From positions 227,218-291,217 of the forward strand of contig DINS01000008.1 in the NCBI GenBank assembly GCA_002426015.1: a DNA stretch of 64,000 nt. The letters run 5' to 3'. The notes below the pieces were generated by a model. The model was given only the letters and a program-made list of their open reading frames with translations. It made no database searches and was not told where the DNA came from. Shown here one piece after another: positions 1 through 8,188 of this stretch. Position 1 is the stretch's first letter; every line of letters begins with the position of its first letter. The position numbers were made by a program, and so were the translations under genes. This DNA comes from Flavobacteriaceae bacterium UBA5534 (GTDB lineage Bacteria; Bacteroidota; Bacteroidia; Flavobacteriales; Flavobacteriaceae).

Positions 1-105
1 ATGGGCTTAAAACGCTTTGTAAAATATCAAAACTACCCAGATATCGTAGATTTACGTAGAGCCATTGCTGCAAAAGTAAAATCTGAAAACAAATATTGCT
101 TCTAA
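1..105 (+). CDS. C-terminal fragment of an unidentified protein
   Basis: An open frame from the first base of the window ends in TAA at 103-105 and encodes 34 residues, ending in ENKYCF. The frame is open at the window edge, so the ATG at position 1 may be internal to a larger gene. A strong terminator follows 36 bp later, which supports this being the true 3' end of a transcription unit. I do not recognise the family from so short a tail. Confidence 0.5.
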   Translation: MGLKRFVKYQNYPDIVDLRRAIAAKVKSENKYCF

Positions 106-141
106 AATTTTAGGCTAATTCAAATTAATTTTAGTTGTTTT

Positions 142-175
142 AAAAAGCCAATTCATTCAGTTGAATTGGCTTTTT
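142..175 (+). terminator. Rho-independent terminator
   Basis: A perfect 14-bp stem (142-155 pairing with 162-175) with a 6-nt loop begins in A5 and ends in T5. It follows the partial gene that ends at 105. The symmetric A and T tracts would let it work in both directions. Confidence 0.9.
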
Positions 176-214
176 ATTTTCATTATCTTTAAGAACTCAT
201 TTTAAAAATCGATA

Positions 215-1504
215 ATGAAACAATTCGTCCTATATCTATTTCTAGGCTTTTCAATTAAGGCATTTTCCCAATCCAACACAGAGGTTTTTCTGTTTGATTT
301 AAACACTCAAAATGGAAAATTCGAACTTTCAAATTTCAAAAACATCTCATTAAACGAAGGCTACGACAACCAACCTTCTTTTATGGACGACAACACCATT
401 TTATATGCAGGCACTCGAAATGGACAGACAGATGTTGTAAAATACAATCTTACCTATGGTACAAAAACTTGGATTTGTTTTACCGAAGGTGGTGAATACT
501 CACCTCTAAAAATCCCTAATCAAGACGCAATTTCAGCCATTCGATTAGATCCTGATGGCAAACAACTTTTGTATCGCTATGATTTAAAAAATGGTGAGAA
601 CAAACCACTAATGGATACCTTGGTAGTCGGTTATCACACATGGTTTGATAAAAACACCATTGTGTCGTCTGTTTTAGAAAATGATAATCTAGCGCTTTAT
701 GTAAGCAATGTAGTTGATCATAAAAACAAGAAAATGGATGAGGCTATTGGTCGTTCACCACATAAAATCCCTAACACCGAATTGGTAAGTTATATTTCTA
801 AAAAAATGGATAGTACATGGATGATTAAATCCTTAAATCCACTTACTGGTGAAACAAAATTAATCACAAAAACATTACCTCTCATAGAAGATATGTGCTG
901 GCTTTCCAATGGAAGCATCTTAATGGCCAAAGATGGCATTCTGTTCAGATATCAAACTAAAACAGACCCTACTTGGAAAGAAGTCGCATCCCTCAAAAAT
1001 TTCGGTATCAACAACATTACACGTTTAACGGTTAGTCCCGACGGAAAAAAAATGGCGATAGTAGGAGAGCTAATGAAACCGCAAACTACATTGGAAGGAC
1101 CACTTTCACCTCGTTTAGAAAACATCAAGTGGATTGCTGGCAACTGGAAAGGCGAGGCGTTTGGAGGACAAACTGAAGAAAACTGGAGCGAACCTTCTGG
1201 TGGCTCAATGATGGCAACCTTTAAACTTATTAATGATGGAAAAGTGGCATTTTATGAAATTGAAATCATTCGCGAAGTTGAAAACTCGCTTATTTTACAA
1301 CTAAAGCATTTTGACAGCGATCTAAAAGGTTGGGAAACTAAAGATGAAACCGTTGATTTTCCTTTAAAAGAAATAACAGCCAACAAAGTCATATTTGAAG
1401 GCATGACTTTTGAAAAAGTAAGCGACAATGAAATGAATGTTTATGTAGATATTCATCAAAAAGATGGCTCAATTGAAACGGTAAAATTCAACTACAAAAA
1501 ATAA
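215..1504 (+). CDS. Secreted TolB-like beta-propeller protein with a C-terminal DUF6265-type domain
   Basis: This 429-residue protein starts with a Sec signal peptide (MKQFVLYLFLGF...AFSQ, cleaved near residue 19). Residues about 25-290 resemble TolB/PD40 propellers, with repeats such as 'NQPSFMDDNTILYAG' and 'LTVSPDGKKMAIVG'. From about residue 300 the motif 'IKWIAGNWKGEAFGG' starts a DUF6265-like lipocalin-style domain. The join of the two domains looks genuine, because the reading frame is continuous. A TATCTTTA box at 184-191 is a possible -7 element. The next gene begins 3 bp after the stop, so the two are probably co-transcribed. The function is unknown; a role in sensing or binding extracellular small molecules is a guess. 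Confidence 0.8.
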   Translation: MKQFVLYLFLGFSIKAFSQSNTEVFLFDLNTQNGKFELSNFKNISLNEGYDNQPSFMDDNTILYAGTRNGQTDVVKYNLTYGTKTWICFTEGGEYSPLKIPNQDAISAIRLDPDGKQLLYRYDLKNGENKPLMDTLVVGYHTWFDKNTIVSSVLENDNLALYVSNVVDHKNKKMDEAIGRSPHKIPNTELVSYISKKMDSTWMIKSLNPLTGETKLITKTLPLIEDMCWLSNGSILMAKDGILFRYQTKTDPTWKEVASLKNFGINNITRLTVSPDGKKMAIVGELMKPQTTLEGPLSPRLENIKWIAGNWKGEAFGGQTEENWSEPSGGSMMATFKLINDGKVAFYEIEIIREVENSLILQLKHFDSDLKGWETKDETVDFPLKEITANKVIFEGMTFEKVSDNEMNVYVDIHQKDGSIETVKFNYKK

Positions 1505-1507
1505 ATC

Positions 1508-2839
1508 ATGAAATATACATGCATCACATTCCTACTGCTGTTTAGCCTTTTATCGTCAGCACAAACAGACCAAAAAATATATGACATCATTAATGCAGTT
1601 TCAGAAGAGCGAATTAAGCAAGATGTTAAAACCCTTACCGAATTCGGAACACGAAATACCTTTAGCGATACCGTTTCAAGCACTCGAGGCATAGGAGCTG
1701 CAAGACGTTGGATAAAAAAAGAATTCGAAACGATTTCTAAAGATTGTGCCAACTGCCTCAATGTATTTTATCAAAAAGACTTGGTGACTAAAGAAGGGAA
1801 CAGTCGTGTACCACACGACGCATGGGTTGTCAATGTAGTTGCTATCCAAAAAGGCACAAAATACCCTAATCGTTATATTATAATGAGTGGAGACATCGAC
1901 TCACGTGCCAGCGACACTATGGATTTTACAACCGATGCTCCAGGCGCCAATGACAATGCATCAGGTATGGCAGGAACCATTGAAGCTGCTCGTGTTTTAT
2001 CAAAATACAAATTTGAAAGTAGCATTATTTATGTTGGTCTTTCTGGTGAAGAACAAGGGCTTTTTGGAGGTGCAGGATTAGCTGCTTATGCTAAAGAGAA
2101 GGGCTGGGATATTATCGGCATTCTCAACAACGATATGATTGGAAACATTGAAGGTGTAGATGGCGTTATTGACAATAGAACCTTCCGCATTTTCTCTGAA
2201 CCAGTGCCTCCAACAGAAACCGAACGTGAACGCAACGCACGGCGTTTTTATGGTGGTGAAGTTGATGGAGTTTCACGTCAGTTGGCACGTTATGTCCATA
2301 AAACGGTTCAAACCTATATGCCAGAGATGAACCCGATGATGGTTTACAGATTGGACCGTTTTGGTCGAGGTGGACACCATAGACCATTTAACGATTTAGG
2401 TTTTGCAGGTATCAGAATTATGGAAGCTCATGAAAATTACACACAACAACATCAAGATATTAGAACCGAAAACGGAATTAAATATGGAGATACTTTTGAA
2501 CACTTAAATTTTCCATACGCTAAAAAATTAACTGCTGTAAATGCCATTAATTTAGCAAGCTTGGCTTCTGCTCCTCCTCCACCAAAAACAGTTTCTATTG
2601 GTGGTATTGTTGAACCTTCTGTAAAACTAAAATGGGATAAAGTCGATGGTGCAGTTGGTTATAAAATTTATTGGAGAGATACTACATCACCAACTTGGGA
2701 CTATTCAAGATTTGTTGGTAATGCCACAGAATTTACTTTGGAAGGTATCGTCATTGATAATTTCTATTTTGGAATTGCATCTGTTGGCAAGGATGGACAT
2801 GAAAGCGTTGTGGTATTTCCAAATCAAATTTTAAGATAA
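1508..2839 (+). CDS. Secreted M28-family zinc peptidase with C-terminal fibronectin type III-like domain
   Basis: The 443-residue product has a signal peptide (to about residue 19, LLSSAQ) and an M28 aminopeptidase core. Visible metal and catalytic motifs are 'DAPGANDNASG' (zinc-bridging Asp) and 'GEEQGLFGG' (catalytic Glu and zinc-binding Glu). At the position where most M28 enzymes have HxD, this protein reads 'MSGDIDSR', so the first zinc ligand is Asp instead of His. Residues from about 355 to the end look like an FnIII module ('VKLKWDKVDGAVGYKIYW'). It probably degrades peptides in the periplasm or outside the cell. It sits 3 bp after the previous gene and 2 bp before the next. Confidence 0.88.
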   Translation: MKYTCITFLLLFSLLSSAQTDQKIYDIINAVSEERIKQDVKTLTEFGTRNTFSDTVSSTRGIGAARRWIKKEFETISKDCANCLNVFYQKDLVTKEGNSRVPHDAWVVNVVAIQKGTKYPNRYIIMSGDIDSRASDTMDFTTDAPGANDNASGMAGTIEAARVLSKYKFESSIIYVGLSGEEQGLFGGAGLAAYAKEKGWDIIGILNNDMIGNIEGVDGVIDNRTFRIFSEPVPPTETERERNARRFYGGEVDGVSRQLARYVHKTVQTYMPEMNPMMVYRLDRFGRGGHHRPFNDLGFAGIRIMEAHENYTQQHQDIRTENGIKYGDTFEHLNFPYAKKLTAVNAINLASLASAPPPPKTVSIGGIVEPSVKLKWDKVDGAVGYKIYWRDTTSPTWDYSRFVGNATEFTLEGIVIDNFYFGIASVGKDGHESVVVFPNQILR

Positions 2840-2841
2840 TA

Positions 2842-3417
2842 ATGTCTGAATTAGAAGAATACTATTTCAAAACAGATAAAGAATGGCGAGAATGGTTACA
2901 TGATAATCATTCATCTTGCAAGGGTATTTATCTCATTTTCTATAAGGTAGAGCATGAAAAAGATTCTATGCGTTGGGAAGAAGCTGTAAAAGTGGCTTTG
3001 TGCTATGGCTGGATAGATTCAACGGTCAAAAGTTTAGGTAATGGCAAACGACGACAATATTTTACACCAAGAAACCCAAAAAGCGTATGGAGCGCTTTGA
3101 ACAAAAGGCATATAGATGAATTGATTGCAAATGATCTAATGCACAAGAGTGGCTTGGAAAAAATTGAAATAGGCAAACAAAATGGAAGCTGGTCAGCACT
3201 TGATGATGTGGAAAATGGTGTTATTCCTGATGATTTACAAATTCAATTTGATAAAAATCCAATCGCTTATGAAAACTACCAAAATTTTGCGCCATCATAC
3301 AGAAAGAGTTATCTCTACTGGTTAAACCACGCCAAACGAAAAGAAACCAGACAAAAACGAATACTCGAAATTATTCAATTATGCACCAATAATATTAAAA
3401 GTAGAAGTGATTGGTAA
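2842..3417 (+). CDS. YdeI/OmpD-associated family protein
   Basis: This 191-residue cytoplasmic protein has the family hallmarks 'KGIYLIFYK', 'WEEAVKVALCYGWIDS' and 'RQYFTPRNPKSVWS', followed by a basic C-terminal helix ('YLYWLNHAKRKETRQKRI') typical of YdeI-like proteins. Members have been linked loosely to bacteriocin or peptide tolerance, but the biochemical activity is not established. It begins 2 bp after the peptidase stop and probably belongs to the same operon. Confidence 0.85.
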   Translation: MSELEEYYFKTDKEWREWLHDNHSSCKGIYLIFYKVEHEKDSMRWEEAVKVALCYGWIDSTVKSLGNGKRRQYFTPRNPKSVWSALNKRHIDELIANDLMHKSGLEKIEIGKQNGSWSALDDVENGVIPDDLQIQFDKNPIAYENYQNFAPSYRKSYLYWLNHAKRKETRQKRILEIIQLCTNNIKSRSDW

Positions 3418-3438
3418 TAAGGCTTAAAACAATTTATT

Positions 3439-4065
3439 ATGTCAGAAGAACTCGAACCAAAGAAGAAGAAGAAAAAGAAAAAAGTAAAGTCAAAAAAATG
3501 GAAAATTAACTGGACCACTGATAAAATAATGAGTACTTCTGCACTTTTCATAAGTGTCATTTCACTAATTGCATTACTATATCAGTCTTATTTAGCAAGA
3601 GAAGAAAATAGATTAATACAAAAACAGCAAAGTGCTAGTGTTTTGCCTTACCTTAACCAATGGCAAAGTAACTATAATGATGAATATAAACTTATTATTG
3701 GAAACAAAGGTGTAGGTCCAGCCTTTATAAAAAAAGTGGAAATTCTATTAGACTCCACTAAAGTCTTTGATAATACCGAAGATTTATTTGATGAGATTTT
3801 TAAAACAGCAGAAGGCTTTGATACTATACCACATACTAAAAGTACATTAATAAGTGGTTTTGTTTTACCTGCAAATGATGATATTAAAATAATAGAATTA
3901 AAAGGTCATGAGAATATTGTAAAGTTTCAAAAAGAACTCAATAAAAGAAACATTTTATTTAAAATAACATATGCCGATGTTTATGGAACCCAATGGCTAT
4001 TAAGCAATTCTGAAGAAGAAAATAGTAGCACCAACATTCCTGTATTAATTCCAAAAACAGAATAG
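3439..4065 (+). CDS. Single-pass membrane protein with lysine-rich N terminus, unknown function
   Basis: The 208-residue product opens with an acidic stretch and then a run of eight lysines (from an A-rich codon tract near 3460-3484). One transmembrane helix follows at about residues 34-54 ('ALFISVISLIALLYQSYLA'). The remaining roughly 150 residues look like a soluble globular domain ('NKGVGPAFIKKVEILLD'). There is no cleavable signal peptide. The lysines should hold the short N terminus in the cytoplasm and place the C-terminal domain in the periplasm. I do not recognise a family. It lies 21 bp after the YdeI-like gene. Confidence 0.75.
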   Translation: MSEELEPKKKKKKKKVKSKKWKINWTTDKIMSTSALFISVISLIALLYQSYLAREENRLIQKQQSASVLPYLNQWQSNYNDEYKLIIGNKGVGPAFIKKVEILLDSTKVFDNTEDLFDEIFKTAEGFDTIPHTKSTLISGFVLPANDDIKIIELKGHENIVKFQKELNKRNILFKITYADVYGTQWLLSNSEEENSSTNIPVLIPKTE

Positions 4066-4141
4066 CTTAACAAAGTTTTAAGATATCTAAATTTTGATTT
4101 AATTATTTTTAAAAAAAATAAACCAACTCAATAGTTACATT

Positions 4142-7100
4142 ATGAAAAAACTCCTAACCATTGTAATGCTCCTTTGTGTTACACTAGTCACTGCACAAGA
4201 ATTCTCTCTCGATTTAGTAAAAAACATGAAGCCTCGCAATATTGGTCCAGGTGGTATGTCTGGTCGTGTCACAGCGATTGATGCGGTACACTCCAATCCA
4301 GATATCATGTATGTCGGTACCGCTTCTGGTGGTCTTTGGAAATCAACATCTGGAGGCATCAAATGGGAGCCCATTTTTGATAATGAAGTGACGGCTTCTA
4401 TTGGTTCGGTTGCCATTCAGCAATCCAATCCGAGTGTCATTTGGGTAGGAACTGGTGAAGGAAATCCGCGCAATAGCTTAAATGGTGGTTATGGAATTTA
4501 TCGCTCACTCGATGGTGGTAAAAGTTGGCAATTAAAGGGTCTTGAAAAAACACGCCATATACACCGTGTCATCATTGACCCAACCAATCCCAATATAGTT
4601 TATGCAGCAGCTATCGGCTCTCCTTGGGGAGAACATCCAGAACGTGGAGTTTATAAAACAACCGATGGTGGCGAAACATGGAACAAAATATTATTTGCCA
4701 ACAACAAAACAGGTGCAGCCGATTTAATTATGGATCCAACCAATCCAAATAAATTGATTGCTGCAATGTGGGAACACAAACGTGACCCTTGGTTTTTTAA
4801 TTCTGGTGGCGAAGGTTCTGGATTGCACATTACCTATGACGGAGGAAAAAATTGGAGAAAAGTGACTGAAAAAGATGGTTTTCCAAAAGGAAATCTTGGT
4901 CGAATTGGAGTTGCCATTGCTCCCAATAAACCAAATATTGTATATGCTTTGGTAGAAGCCGAAAAGAACGCGCTTTACAAAAGTGAAGATGGCGGCTTTA
5001 AATGGAAAATGATAAACAATAAAGATGATATTGGCAATCGTCCTTTCTATTATTCTGAAATATATGTTGATCCTCAAAATGAAAACCGAGTATATTCAAT
5101 TTATACTTATGTGAATGTGAGTGAAGATGGCGGAAAGAATTTTGACCAATTAATGCCAGCTTATGGTGTCGACAATGGTGTCCATCCAGACCATCATGCA
5201 TGGTGGATTCATCCAAAAAATGGCAACTTTATGATTGACGGAAACGATGGCGGCATGAACATCACTAAAGATGGTGGAAAATCATGGCGATTTATTGGTA
5301 ACCTTCCTGTAGCTCAATTTTATCATATCAATGTAGATAATGACTTTCCTTATAATGTGTATGGAGGTATGCAAGACAATGGCTCTTGGAGAGGACCAGC
5401 CTATGTTTGGAGAGTTCAAGGTATTCGCAATAGTTATTGGCAGGAAATTAGTTTTGGTGACGGATTTGACGTTGTACCAGATAAGGACGATTCGCGTTAT
5501 GGTTGGACGATGAGCCAACAAGGTTATGTTGAACGTTACGATTGGGAAACTGGCAATAATTATATTGTAAGACCAACGCATCCAGATGCCAATGTTGAAT
5601 TGCGTTTTAATTGGAATTCTGCCATCAATATAGACCCCTTTGACAATAACACCATCTATTTTGGAAGTCAATTTGTCCACAAATCAACTGATAAGGGAAA
5701 TACTTGGACTTTAATTTCACCTGATTTAACCACGAATGATCCAGAAAAATTAAAACAAGCTGAAAGTGGAGGCATCACCATGGATGCCACAGGTGCCGAA
5801 AATCATTGCACCATTTTAGTGATAGAGCCTTCTCCTGTTGAAAAAAATATGCTCTGGGTTGGTACTGATGATGGTCGTGTACATACTTCACAAAATGGAG
5901 GACAAACTTGGACTGACGTGACCAAAAACATTAAAGGTTTACCAACTGGGAGTTGGATACCTCAAATAAAAGCATCCAATAAAAATAAAGGGGAGGCCTT
6001 ATTGGTTGCCAATGATTATCGCCGTTTTAACTTCACTCCTTATGCCTATAGAACAAAAGATTATGGCAAGACATGGACACGAATTGTCGATGAAACCGAT
6101 GTTAAAAGTTATACCCTTTCGATTATTGAAGATATTGAGGAACCAAACTTAATGTTCCTTGGAACAGACGATGGACTTTATATTTCATTAGATGCTGGCA
6201 CAAAATGGACGAAATGGACCGAAGGTTTTCCAACGGTTTCTGTCAAGGATTTGGTGATACATCCTCGTGAACATGACTTGGTTATTGGTACTTTTGGAAG
6301 AGCCGCCTGGGTATTGGATGATATCAGACCTCTTCGCGAAATGGCAAAAAACAAAAACCTCATCAATCAAAAATTAGAATTGTTTACACCTCCAACTGCT
6401 TATCAGGCTGCTTATCAACAACCAACAGGCAGTCGCTTTGGTGCTGATGCAATGTACCATGGCGAAAATAGACCTTATGGTGCCCAACTTTCCTATTATG
6501 TCAAAATTGATGAAAAGAAAACTGACGATAAGGAAAAAGACAAAAAGAAAAAAGAAGAAGAATCTGATAAAGAAAAAGATGAGACCACAGCTGAAGATAA
6601 AAATGTAGTAAAATGGGATTCGTTAACCATGAAAATATACGATGGCGATCGCTTAATCAGAACCTTAAACCAAAAAGCACCTGACTCGAGTGGTGTCCAC
6701 AAGTGGACTTGGTATTTGGACGAAGCTGGTGTGGACAGACCTTCAAAATCTGTTAGGAAAAGAAACAACGAACCAGGTGGAGCATCTGTAAAACCTGGAA
6801 CTTATAGAGTGGTGATGAGTTTTGGTGATCAAACGTCAGAAGAACAAATTACCGTAAAATCAGATCCTCGTTTAAATATTTCAAATTCAAATATCACCGA
6901 GGTTTATAACGCCACAAAAGAGCTACAGAGTATGCAGCAAGTTGCTGCTGATGCAGTGAAGCAATTGATTGAAAGCAAAAAAATTGCTGAATCTTACCAA
7001 TCAGATTTAAAAACACTGGACAAAGACGCATACAAAGACCAAATAAAGGCATCTAAAGATATCATTAAAAAAATAGATGACATTGTTGATATCTACCTTG

Positions 7101-7369
7101 GCAAAGAAGACAAACGACAAGGTATCACACGTAATCCAGAAGTTACAGTAATGCAACGATTGGGCAATGCAAGTAGTTATGTAAGCTCGAGACAAAATGG
7201 ATTGACTTCTACCGAAAACACTTTAATGAAGCATGCAAAAGATGCATTAAATGCTGTGTTGGATACAACCAATGCTTTTTTCAATGACGATTGGAAAACC
7301 TACAAAGCCACAATGGAAAACCTGAAAGCATCACCATTTAAAGAAACAAAAACTTTTAAATTAAATTAA
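4142..7369 (+). CDS. Large secreted BNR/VPS10-like beta-propeller protein
   Basis: The 1,075-residue protein has a signal peptide (MKKLLTIVMLLCVTLVTAQ) and many BNR/Asp-box repeats of the form S-x-DGGxxW ('SLDGGKSWQ', 'TTDGGETWN', 'TYDGGKNWR', 'SEDGGFKWK', 'SQNGGQTWT'). They span roughly residues 40-750 and indicate two stacked propellers, as in sortilin/VPS10-type proteins. A highly charged Lys/Glu linker (about 785-815) leads to an Ig-like segment ('GGASVKPGTYRVVMSFGD') and a helical C-terminal domain. Bacteroidota homologues are often called glycosyl hydrolases, but no catalytic residues are evident and the substrate is unknown. A terminator follows directly. Confidence 0.85.
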   Translation: MKKLLTIVMLLCVTLVTAQEFSLDLVKNMKPRNIGPGGMSGRVTAIDAVHSNPDIMYVGTASGGLWKSTSGGIKWEPIFDNEVTASIGSVAIQQSNPSVIWVGTGEGNPRNSLNGGYGIYRSLDGGKSWQLKGLEKTRHIHRVIIDPTNPNIVYAAAIGSPWGEHPERGVYKTTDGGETWNKILFANNKTGAADLIMDPTNPNKLIAAMWEHKRDPWFFNSGGEGSGLHITYDGGKNWRKVTEKDGFPKGNLGRIGVAIAPNKPNIVYALVEAEKNALYKSEDGGFKWKMINNKDDIGNRPFYYSEIYVDPQNENRVYSIYTYVNVSEDGGKNFDQLMPAYGVDNGVHPDHHAWWIHPKNGNFMIDGNDGGMNITKDGGKSWRFIGNLPVAQFYHINVDNDFPYNVYGGMQDNGSWRGPAYVWRVQGIRNSYWQEISFGDGFDVVPDKDDSRYGWTMSQQGYVERYDWETGNNYIVRPTHPDANVELRFNWNSAINIDPFDNNTIYFGSQFVHKSTDKGNTWTLISPDLTTNDPEKLKQAESGGITMDATGAENHCTILVIEPSPVEKNMLWVGTDDGRVHTSQNGGQTWTDVTKNIKGLPTGSWIPQIKASNKNKGEALLVANDYRRFNFTPYAYRTKDYGKTWTRIVDETDVKSYTLSIIEDIEEPNLMFLGTDDGLYISLDAGTKWTKWTEGFPTVSVKDLVIHPREHDLVIGTFGRAAWVLDDIRPLREMAKNKNLINQKLELFTPPTAYQAAYQQPTGSRFGADAMYHGENRPYGAQLSYYVKIDEKKTDDKEKDKKKKEEESDKEKDETTAEDKNVVKWDSLTMKIYDGDRLIRTLNQKAPDSSGVHKWTWYLDEAGVDRPSKSVRKRNNEPGGASVKPGTYRVVMSFGDQTSEEQITVKSDPRLNISNSNITEVYNATKELQSMQQVAADAVKQLIESKKIAESYQSDLKTLDKDAYKDQIKASKDIIKKIDDIVDIYLGKEDKRQGITRNPEVTVMQRLGNASSYVSSRQNGLTSTENTLMKHAKDALNAVLDTTNAFFNDDWKTYKATMENLKASPFKETKTFKLN

Positions 7370-7376
7370 GTTTTAA

Positions 7377-7408
7377 AAAAAACGCTCTAAAATTTTAGAG
7401 CGTTTTTT
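7377..7408. terminator. Bidirectional terminator between convergent genes
   Basis: A perfect 32-bp palindrome (16-bp arms, axis at 7392/7393) is flanked by A and T runs. It separates the BNR protein gene from the convergent regulator gene, whose stop codon overlaps the T-run. It should end transcription from both sides. Confidence 0.93.
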
Positions 7409-8085
7409 TATTCAATACGTTTCAATCGTTCCAGATCCATTATTTTAATGGATTTTCCTGATGTAGAAATTAAGCCCTCTTTTTTAAATTGGGATAATAT
7501 CCTAATGACAGATTCTGTTGCAGTACCAATAATGCTCGCATAATCATCTCTAGTTAACACAACATTGATAGAACCATCGTTTGCTACTCCAAAATCATTT
7601 TTAAGAGTTATAATGGTTTCGGCCAAACGTTGTTTAACTGACTTTTGGGCCATATCAATGAGGTCATCTTCAGCTTGTCTTAAATTTTGAGCCAAATGCT
7701 GCAAAACATCAAATGAAAAGTCTTTATTGACGTGTAAACTATTCAAAATCTGATCTTTTGGAACATAGCATAGTTCGACATCGTTTAATGCAACAGCGCT
7801 CAAATTAGTTCGTTCTTCACTAATAATGGATCTCTGTCCTATAAGCTCTCCTTTTCCCAAGAGCTTGACTGTTTGGTCTTTTCCATTAGAATTCAGTTTT
7901 ACCAATTTACAGACACCAGATCTAATACAGTAAACACCATTGAGCAACTCACCTTCATCAAAGATAATATCTCCCCTTTTATAACCGAGAGAGGTCTTAC
8001 TGTCAGAAACTTGTTTCAATTCTTCTTTAGTCATTGACCTCATCGAATTCAGCTGCCTGGCAATACATTGTTCACATTTACTCAT
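7408..8085 (-). CDS. Crp/Fnr-family transcriptional regulator, probable low-oxygen regulator
   Basis: The 225-residue protein has an N-terminal cyclic-nucleotide-binding-like beta-roll (about residues 20-140, with 'FDEGELLNGVYCIRSG') and a C-terminal Crp-type helix-turn-helix ('LTRDDYASIIGTATESVIRILSQFKKEGLI'). Its N terminus has C4 and C7 (KCEQC), and further cysteines lie at about 53, 59 and 106. The spacing differs from the four-cysteine iron-sulfur set of E. coli Fnr, so the oxygen-sensing chemistry is uncertain. It is divergent from the copper ATPase/cbb3 genes, and an Fnr-type palindrome lies in the shared intergenic region. It is the best candidate for the factor that binds the five similar sites in this window. 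Confidence 0.9.
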   Translation of the reverse strand: MSKCEQCIARQLNSMRSMTKEELKQVSDSKTSLGYKRGDIIFDEGELLNGVYCIRSGVCKLVKLNSNGKDQTVKLLGKGELIGQRSIISEERTNLSAVALNDVELCYVPKDQILNSLHVNKDFSFDVLQHLAQNLRQAEDDLIDMAQKSVKQRLAETIITLKNDFGVANDGSINVVLTRDDYASIIGTATESVIRILSQFKKEGLISTSGKSIKIMDLERLKRIE

Positions 8086-8118
8086 ATCTGTATTAACTTA
8101 TTCAAAAATACTGAAAAC

Positions 8119-8162
8119 ATGATAATAATCATATTTTAAAAACCTTTCATTTTTAACCTTTG
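8119..8162 (+). promoter_or_regulatory. Fnr-type operator plus -7 box upstream of ccoI
   Basis: The palindrome ATGATAATAATCAT lies at 8119-8132 and the -7-like element AACCTTTG at 8155-8162. The centre-to-G distance is 36.5 bp, placing the site near -41 (class II activation). The first base of the -7 box departs from TAnnTTTG, so activator dependence would be expected. The site also lies about 40 bp before the regulator's own start codon and could mediate autoregulation. Confidence 0.8.
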
Positions 8163-8188
8163 CACAAGGTATAAATGAGCAATTTAAT

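Noticed and set aside
3460..3484. Poly-lysine tract as an assembly or frameshift error
   Set aside because: The frame continues without interruption into a membrane helix and a long domain, and a basic N-terminal flank fits the predicted topology.
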